NCBI RefSeq assembly: GCF_001625305.1
Contig: NW_017804020.1
Span: 5,090,995 to 5,154,994 of the forward strand
Direction of reading: 5' to 3'
From: Branchiostoma belcheri
Lineage: Eukaryota > Chordata > Leptocardii > Amphioxiformes > Branchiostomatidae
Length of the DNA: 64,000 nucleotides
Part shown: positions 57,201 through 64,000 of the stretch, in pieces
Position numbering within the stretch: position 1 is the stretch's first letter
How the letters are laid out: each line of letters begins with the position of its first letter
Notes under the pieces: generated by a model
What the model was told of the DNA's origin: nothing
The model's database searches: none
What the model saw: the letters and a program-made list of their open reading frames with translations, nothing else
Position numbers and translations under genes: made by a program

Positions 57201-60200
57201 TTTTCTTCAAGTTAATTATGACGTCCCGACGTTTGTAATTTTCCGAGACGCTTCTTTGGTACAATTAAACCGATCTTTCTCGAAGCTTGTGTGACTTGTT
57301 TACAAGATTCTCCACTTGGGATATTTCACCAGTATCATGGGTGAGCAGCTAGTTGAATAAGAATAAAAACACCTTAAACTCCAAAAACTTTAAGCCCTCA
57401 AGTCAATATTAGTAAATATCATTTTCTTTTATTTAAACATCGTCGGCGACAAATAAATTTACATTTTGTACGGTAGATTGTACAGTAGAATCAAACCGCA
57501 CGTCAAGTTTTCACCCATATTACAGTAGTCTGTTCCAATGACCCAACATCGTGACCCCCGGCGCCATCTTGAATCGCTCGGCCGGGCAAAACACAACGTA
57601 AACAGGCCGATTCTCCCCATAAATCCCCGCAAGTTTTTATTAAAAATCGATATAGACACCCTTTTAAAAATGATGCGGTCGTCATGGGAAGGTTTTGGTC
57701 GTGCGTGGTCCCGACTCGAGCTGGCCGCGGTCGCGTCAGGAAGGTGGTCTACTTGGGCAGAGTGCTTAATGCTTGTGCCTATGGGAAAATATTTTCGGGA
57801 CCGGAGAAAACCGGTCTATTTGGCCAGTAGGTCGTCTTGACAAGGTGGTCGCATGGGCAGGTTTGACTGTAGTATAGATATTGCAGCACTGAGCGAAACG
57901 AGATTTCCGGAAGAGGGTTCTCTGACAGAACCAGGCTGTGGCTACACATTTTTCTGGAAAGGCAAAGCAGCTCATGAGGACAGGATCCATGGAGTTGGTT
58001 TTGCCATCAAGTCTAGTCTTCTCAAACAGATACCAAATGTCCCCTCTGGTATAAATGAAAGGCTCATGAAACTTCGCCTCCCCATCAGCAACAAGCGTTT
58101 TCTTACCATCATAAGCGCTTACGCCCCCACCTTGACAAGCACAGAGGAAAGCAAAGAACAGTTCTATGCCGACCTAGACACTGTACTGCGCACTGTACCT
58201 GGCAATGATAAGCTCCTAGTGCTAGGGGACTTTAACGCCAGAGTGGGCAAAGACTATGAACAGTGGAAGGGAGTTATAGGGAAGCATGGCCTAGGGAAAG
58301 TAAACAGCAGTGGTCTCTCACTGTTAAGCAAGTGTGCTGAACACAACCTGGCCATAACGAACACCATGTTCAGANTTTTACGGCAAAAAAATACAATTGA
58401 ACGTTACTGTTAAAGGCTACAGTGTCTGTAGAACTTTCTCGATGTCACCCTGGATTCCATTACGCTCCCATCCTAGGGCGAAGACGCCGGGCTTCGCTGT
58501 AAGCTCGTCTGCGGCCCTGCACATGCAGCGGCGTGCAGCGGCATAATTTGCGTGCCGCATGCAGCGGCTTGAAATTGTTAAAATCCCCACGGTCTGTATG
58601 AATCGCTCACCAGACCAGATGTCGACCAGACTTTTTCTTCAAGTTAAGTATGACGTCCCGACGTTTGTAATTTTCCGAGACGCTTCTTTGGTACAATTAA
58701 ACCGATCTTTCTCGAAGCTTGTGTGACTTGTTTACAAGATTCTCCACTTGGGATATTTCACCAGCATCATGGGTGAGCAGCTAGTTGAATAAGAATAAAA
58801 ACACCTTAAACTCCAAAAACTTTAAGCCCTCAAGTCAATATTAGTAAATATCATTTTCTTTTATTTAAACATCGTCGGCGACAAATAAATTTACATTTTG
58901 TACGGTAGATTGTACAGTAGAATCAAACCGCACGTCAAGTTTTCACCCATATTACAGTAGTCTGTTCCAATGACCCAACATCGTGACCCCCGGCGCCATC
59001 TTGAATCGCTCGGCCGGGCAAAACACAACGTAAACAGGCCGATTCTCCCCCATAAATCCCCCGCAAGTTTTTTATTAAAAATCGATATAGACACCCTTTT
59101 AAAAATGATGCGGTCGTCATGGGAAGGTTTTGGTCGCGCGTGGTCCCGACTCGAGCTGGCCGCGGTCGCGTCAGGAAGGTGGTCTACTTGGGCAGAGTGC
59201 TTAATGCTTGTGCCTATGGGAAAATATTTTCGGGACCGGAGAAAACCGGTCTATTTGGCCAGTAGGTCATCTTGACAAGGTGGTCGCATGGGCAGGTTTG
59301 ACTGTATAAATGACTAAATCACCAAATTTATAGAATTTTTTGATAATTGACTTTTATTGTTTTCCCCAGTGTGAGTTAGTTCACTGGATAGATGTGTTGG
59401 ACCGGTTTGATACCATCCTTGAAGAGGCCTGCCTAACACCCCCCGGTGCAGAATGGACTCTCCCCATCGACAGGCCAGAGATGGTCCAGTCGAAGGAGCG
59501 TCTGCTGAAGGTTCTGCAGTTCACGGCACTGCTGATAGAGCACAGCTTCTCCAGACACCTGTACAACTCCATGGAGGTACGTTCTACCTTTTGTCTGTGG
59601 TAACTTGGCATAACACGTAACAGCAACCATCTATAATTTTACATCAAATGACTTGTCCTACCAAAGTGCTACATGTCAGTCATAAGGAAACTGACTCTAT
59701 TAGATGACATTTATGAGTTTTACAGTATTTCGTATGACAATGGTTCTGGGTTAATAAATCTCTTTTCTAGCTTGCATTGAAAAGTCTTCTTGTTAGTTTT
59801 TGATGCATAACTTGTTGAGGTGTTAAGATATTGAGGTAATTCACAGCTTTCTCATAGAAATCTGTTCTTATCCCCTGCAGAATCATGTGATGCAGCCGCT
59901 GTTCCCTTAGCCTTCCTCAGAAATAATGACCCCCTATTTGTTGTCTCCCTGTAGCATGTGACGCGGCTGCTGTCCTCCTCAGACATGGGGCTGGTGCTGC
60001 CGGTGCTGAACCTCCTGTATGTCTTCAGCAAGAGGTCCAACTTCATCACCCGTCTGGCTGCCGAGAAGAGACAGACACTCCTAGGCAGGCTGCAGCATCT
60101 TGCTGAGGTATGCTTGTTTGTTTGTTTGTTTGTTTATTATCCCACTCCTGGTTGCCAATAAGTGACAAATGTTACTGGGCAGGCTGTAGCACCATGCAGA

Positions 60201-63200
60201 GGTCAGGAGCCATTTTCTATTGTTACATCCTCAAAGGTGAACAAGTTTTGAACAAAGTTCACCTACTTTCCTTGTATTGAATATATGTTGTTCTCTTGAC
60301 AGAGTTGGGGAGGCAAAGAAAACGGGTTTGGGCTGGCTGAGTGTTGCCAAGATCTTCCCTTCTCTGTAAGTATGTCCTGTGGGTGCATAATTACATTATG
60401 TTCATTTCCATCGGAATGCATCAAGGTATCCTAACTATATTATTGAATGTTATCTTTGATTTAAGATATTTGCAATTTTGTAGATTAGTCTCAGAAAATT
60501 GCCAGCTAAGTGTTGATTAAACATAAACAGTACTCTCGATGTTGAAAAGTTTGAATTTGTGCTTTTGCAGAGTTACCCTGCCAGTGCGACTACCTTGCAC
60601 TTTGAGTTTTACACAGAAGTTACAGATGAAAAATCCACACCAGGGAAAAAGGTAGGACTGCAGCTTTGTTTTCTACATGTTGGGACTTGTACCATTTGTG
60701 ATGTGATGACAAGTTAGGTGTAATTTGCCAGCTGTAATTAGGTCATAAATCAGCTGTACTTTTGCAATAATGAGCACTTCAATGAAATGTGTTTAAGGAA
60801 AGCTTGTCACCATGTAGCAGCTGCTTTTTTTGTGTGTGTGAAGAGTTTCATGCTTGTACAGTGATGTGCAGGTGCTGGAAATGTCTTACATGTGCTGGTG
60901 TTTGAGAAGGTGTGAAGTAAAAGTTATAAATCAACAAGACTGCAATATTATCACTTTGGCACAAGGCATTTGGGAAAGTTTTGTCACCCTACAGCAGGTG
61001 TTGTTTTATTTGTGTGAGAAGTTTTTCTGCTTGTCCAGTGATGTGCAAGTGTTGCCAGCTGTATGTAAAGTAACAGTGGATGGTGTTAATGATGTCATCT
61101 GTATGTCATAAAACTGAAAAAAGTATCTGACCTGGTATTGAAAGAGGTGGAAAAGACATCTGTGTTATGAATGACTTACAGCTAATACTGGGAATGAATC
61201 AGTTCTTAGTTCATTGCCTTTCAAGTAGAAAGGCAAAATAACACATTTTCTCATTGTAAGCAAGAAGTTCAAAACCATTCATCCTTGTCTTCCGTCACAC
61301 ACCCTTATAGCCTAGCATAAACTGTTTGCCCATCGGCAGATTTTGTTCACACTCCAGATTACAAACCTGTACATCCTACTGAGGAAACTCTGCTGCCTTG
61401 TGTATGTTCAGAATCCTTTCTTTAGTTGAGACTTGAATTTCTCCCCTTTCCCAGCCGGTGAATACGGTGCAGTGTATCCACATTGAGAACGTCGACAAAG
61501 TTGCCCAGAGCCCAGCTGAGATCATGGAGAATCTTCTTAAGGTGTATAACGTACCCAAGGACAAACAGGTAAGACTTCAAGGACGTGCTAGTAATAAAGA
61601 TAACAGAGACTTACCAGAGGGTGTTTAACAGACCCAAGGACAAACAGGTAAAATGACAAGGACAAGCAAGTCATTTGAGACCAAATAAAATCCTAGTGAC
61701 TTCCATAAGAACTGCGGTACGGCTGAGAGGCTTGTTTCAGTCATTAATTACTAGTATGTGTAAGTTTTAGGGACCCTTCTGAAATCAGTGACACAAGTGA
61801 GTTTTTCTTGTTTCAGATGCTGCTGTTCACCCACATTAGGTTAGCCTACTGTTTCTCCAACTACCGCCTGAGACTACAGTGTGTACAGGCCAGGTTACAG
61901 GCCCTGTCAGTCCTAGGTGAGCAAGAATGGTTTTGTTCATATTACATGCTTTGGAAATAAGACAGCGTGTAAGCGTTTAATGTTTGTATTTATGTGTATG
62001 TGACAATATATGCAAGGCAATGCCACTGTGTACCTGTGTGTGCTATATATTGTGTATTGTATATTCCCCAGTGTACTCAGCCGCCCTACAAGACAATGCC
62101 AACACCCTACTGTACAACGGGCTCATAGAAGAGTTGGTTGATGTGCTCCAGTTGAATGATACCCGACTTACGGTGAGGGAGAGTTTCAAATGTTGCATTT
62201 TGTCTAGCGTATAAATGTTCAATGATTTTACTAAAATCTGATCTGCATAACTGTATCAAAGAAGTAAAGTGCTACAATTTGTTCTTTGAGTAGTTGAGTG
62301 ATCTGGACAGTAAGTTACACGTATTGCTGCTGTTTATCCAAATTCTGTCATACTTGGGAAAGATTGTTGTAAAACAGATCTCTTTTGCAGAAGGAGAAAT
62401 ATTTTACATTGTTTAATGAATGTCAAATATTGGCCTTTTGTTTGTTTCTGTAGGAGATCAAAGCAGCGTCGTTGAGAACGTTAACGGCGATCATCCACCT
62501 GGAGAGGAACCCCAAGTGAGTTTCCCCCGCTGGCCCACTGCTCCAACTTTAAACTTTGTCTGATTGGGTTTTACTTTTACCATCATTCCTTATTCTTTGT
62601 GTAACCCACACTGACAGGGACCCAGTCAGGGTGTAAAACAGTACTCACACACTGGCTCAGCCCCAACATGACCACCTGGTCTCCCCTCCAGAGTCGTCCA
62701 CAGACTTTAACAGCTTCTTCCTTCTCTCCACTGGTTGGAGACTTGAAGGTTTCACTTGGGAAGCTCACTTCTACAACATGATTTCAGAGAGACATTGTAA
62801 GAGACATTGAATTTGAAATATCTAAAAAAACTACAAATGTTATTGGAGAAGTAAAGATACCACTGTAACGCTTCAAAGTTCAAGAATAATTTTCTAAAGT
62901 CGAAGTGGCAGTTTTAGATCCCCTGCCCAGCCCTGTTGTGAGAGTCTGTGGACACTTGTTCTGGCATGTTCCTTCCTCCCTCCCCCCGTGGGTGGAGTTT
63001 ATGTTGCGTTTCTCATGTTGCATTCAGAACTAACGTACCAGCATTGTTCCAGACTCGGCCAGCCTGCCTGCAGCTGGTGTGGCTCACCTGTGTGCTGTGT
63101 TACAGGACTGGTGTACCTAACAATCCATACACTTAACAATCATGGATCTTCTTATAATGTTCTTACTAGAGTGGTGTTAGAAATAAACATGACAAAGTCC

Positions 63201-63658
63201 AAAATTAATGTTTGGGTTTGATTTAATCGTCAGAAAAACTAGTCCATGCAATAGATAATGTCTCACCTTCCTCTCATGATGTTGGTAGTAGGAATAAAAC
63301 TCTGAAGAGTGCTTGTCTTCTTTGATCTTTGATGGTAGTAAAGTAAGAGGGAAGCAAGAAGTTGTCCGAAGGTGTAGATGACATAGACATGTAAATGCAC
63401 CAACTCAGACTCCATGCTGCACCCAAATTTTCTTGTTACGTTGTTTGATAACATGACCTGGTCTGTTAGCTGTTTTTTCTGGGCAGTTTGGATGTTTTGC
63501 CTGCATGTTCCTGTTATAGGACAGTGTAAATATTTAGTAATGTAGTTATCTCTACCATGACCCCGCTAGGCTCGGCAACATTATTGACGCGACGGGCGCA
63601 GCCTCGTACCATGGCTTTCTCCCTGTGCTGGTCAGGAGCTGCATCCACGCCATGACAG
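54205..63658 (+). CDS. HUWE1: HUWE1 E3 ubiquitin ligase, N-terminal part (continues past window)
   Basis: HUWE1 is a giant HECT-type E3 ligase of nucleus and cytoplasm. Exons: 54205-54249, 54447-54545, 59370-59576, 59955-60107, 60303-60365, 60571-60651, 61455-61568, 61817-61916, 62072-62172, 62454-62515, 63570-63658. All are GT/AG and in frame, giving 371 residues plus one base. [15 protein letters not shown] matches the vertebrate start [11 protein letters not shown]. Further near-identical blocks are [61 protein letters not shown] and [11 protein letters not shown]. This is the N-terminal armadillo-like (DUF908) region; the UBA, WWE and HECT domains lie beyond the right edge. The human protein is about 4370 residues, so roughly 8% is present. 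Confidence 0.96.
55296..56505 (-). mobile_element. hAT-type element nested in the mariner-type element
   Basis: Its ends are CAGGGCTCGAACTTAAC and GTTAAGTTCGAGCCCTG, a perfect 17-bp inverted repeat, flanked by atgtac on both sides (55290-55295, 56506-56511). CAGGG ends fit hAT elements, although those normally make 8-bp duplications. Repeated words ctgtcccaaa and tgtcccaaaaatgtccc lie just inside the ends. On the minus strand, 55718-55969 reads [20 protein letters not shown] in its middle, like the N-terminus of hAT transposases (RKISSFF-type starts). Most of the transposase is absent. Confidence 0.82.
56944..57869. repeat. First copy of the duplicated transposon right arm
   Basis: This 926-bp stretch is nearly identical to 58376-59304 (929 bp). 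By eye the differences are about six substitutions and three single-base additions in homopolymers (for example tctccccata/tctcccccata). It includes the terminal caggtttgactg at its right end. Confidence 0.9.
57872..58374 (+). pseudogene. LINE fragment: apurinic-endonuclease domain of a non-LTR retrotransposon
   Basis: The open frame reads [50 protein letters not shown] and [18 protein letters not shown]. These are the SETR and GDFNARVG signatures of the exonuclease-endonuclease-phosphatase fold of LINE ORF2. It begins immediately after the transposon end plus TA and stops at the N at 58375. Neither the N-terminal catalytic part nor the reverse transcriptase is present. The clade (RTE/CR1/Jockey-like) is not resolved. 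Confidence 0.88.
58375..58375. other. Single ambiguous base at a probable assembly join
   Basis: One N sits exactly where the LINE fragment stops and the second copy of the transposon arm begins mid-element (tttacggcaaaa). This is what a contig join with a nominal gap would look like. Confidence 0.75.
59873..59920 (+). repeat. Intronic copy of HUWE1 exon 59955 start with acceptor
   Basis: cctgcag then aatcatgtgatgcagccgct resembles cctgtag then catgtgacgcggctgct at 59948-59971, about 75 bp downstream. Similarity continues weakly through ccttcctcagaaataatg against tcctcctcagacatgg. The copy meets a stop within ten codons. Confidence 0.65.
60115..60136 (+). repeat. (TTTG)n microsatellite
   Basis: Five to six TTTG units directly follow a HUWE1 splice donor. 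Confidence 0.9.
60171..60208 (+). repeat. Intronic copy of HUWE1 exon 59955 end with donor
   Basis: actgggcaggctgtagcacc followed by atgcagag/gtcagg resembles cctaggcaggctgcagcatc and ttgctgag/gtatgc at the end of the exon, 94 bp upstream. The copied donor GT is at 60202. Confidence 0.65.
61618..61670 (+). repeat. Intronic copy of HUWE1 exon 61455 end with donor
   Basis: gggtgtttaacagacccaag then gacaaacag/gtaaaa copies aggtgtataacgtacccaag and gacaaacag/gtaaga, 79 bp downstream. Similarity continues beyond the donor (caaggacaagcaag against caaggacgtgctag), so the unit spans the exon-intron border. Confidence 0.85.
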
Positions 63659-64000
63659 GTAACATTTGTTTCATGTTTTTACTGAGTATTAGTATTTTTT
63701 CTTTGTATCAATGTCAAAAATCAGTTCCTGGGACGTCTTAATTAGGTTTCATTCCCTGGAAGTATCTAGCACTAGCATTTGATGCCTTGGAGTCCTGGGT
63801 TTGAATCTCAGTCCTTCATACCCTCACTCCCCACATATATCTGAGGTATGCTACGATACAAGAATTGTTTCTTGGACTTATGAATCGAATACAGATAAAA
63901 GCCTTATCTGTAGAACTTTGCTTTTTGGGACAGACTTTCTCAGAATTTGTCAGCAGTTGATTTTTTAAAAGTGTTTCACTGAACTATATTTCCTGTCTCC
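63659..64000 (+). other. HUWE1 intron to window edge
   Basis: It starts with the donor gtaaca after CATGACAG and ends in a pyrimidine-rich stretch (tatatttcctgtctcc). The next exon may begin just outside the window. Confidence 0.6.

Larger units (their letters stand above)
54938..59304. mobile_element. Mariner-type element filling HUWE1 intron 2, with nested insertion and duplicated arm
   Basis: The ends cagtcaaacctggccaag and ccatgggcaggtttgactg-like (right end ...gcatgggcaggtttgactg) are flanked by TA (54936-54937 and 59305-59306), as in Tc1/mariner elements. A hAT-type element is inserted at 55296-56505. The right arm appears twice (56944-57869 and 58376-59304) around a LINE fragment and one N, probably an assembly join. 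Without these additions the element is about 1.7 kb with no transposase frame. An older relative is at 13874-14064. Confidence 0.8.

Noticed and set aside
57853-58413. A 186-codon host endonuclease gene
   Set aside because: Its motifs are those of a LINE endonuclease, it is bounded by a transposon end and an N, and it is incomplete.
58970-59275. 101-codon frame repeated at 57538 and 58970
   Set aside because: It is contained in the duplicated transposon arm and the two copies differ by homopolymer length changes that alter the frame. Not a conserved protein.
1-64000. LTR retroelements, other virus-like elements or toxin genes
   Set aside because: I looked for gag/pol-like, integrase-like and capsid-like frames and for long direct terminal repeats and saw none.

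Overview
The window looks like nuclear DNA of an invertebrate deuterostome, most likely an amphioxus (Branchiostoma). It holds intron-rich genes with GT/AG junctions, proteins close to vertebrate orthologues (an ataxin-7 and the N-terminus of HUWE1), many short inverted-repeat DNA transposons with TA or TTAA target sites, and a tRNA-headed SINE. The species call is inference. I saw no prokaryotic gene, CRISPR array, LTR retroelement or other virus-like element.

Layout, all protein genes on +: (1) 1425-41718, the main body of an ataxin-7 orthologue. Eleven coding exons join without a frame break into 847 residues. Its 5' exons lie left of the window. The first intron seen is 31 kb and carries only repeats and scattered motif clusters. 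The 3' UTR probably runs to about 44640. (2) 44640-46199, intergenic and promoter DNA with two GC-rich fold-back elements and a duplicated 100-bp block. (3) 46200-49846, a two-exon, 1177-residue heat-shock-factor-family protein resembling HSF5, with a very long low-complexity tail. (4) 50180-64000, the start of HUWE1: a non-coding first exon with a compact promoter, then eleven coding exons (371 residues) that run off the right edge.

Intron 2 of HUWE1 is almost entirely nested transposons and contains a probable assembly artefact. A 926-bp transposon arm is present twice at about 99% identity, and the copies flank a LINE endonuclease fragment and a single N. The last long ataxin-7 intron is mostly a 2.09-kb Tc1/mariner-type element with an internal CCAAT/CCAAT/TATA-like block. 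The exon after it starts with GTAAGT directly behind its acceptor, the layout of a recursive splice site.

The most unusual theme is a set of short tandem duplications (units about 48-94 bp) that copy exon edges with their splice sites into the neighbouring intron. I found five cases, two in ataxin-7 and three in HUWE1. I did not find a convincing new multi-gene system. The three genes have separate known roles: SAGA chromatin complex, transcription factor, ubiquitin ligase.
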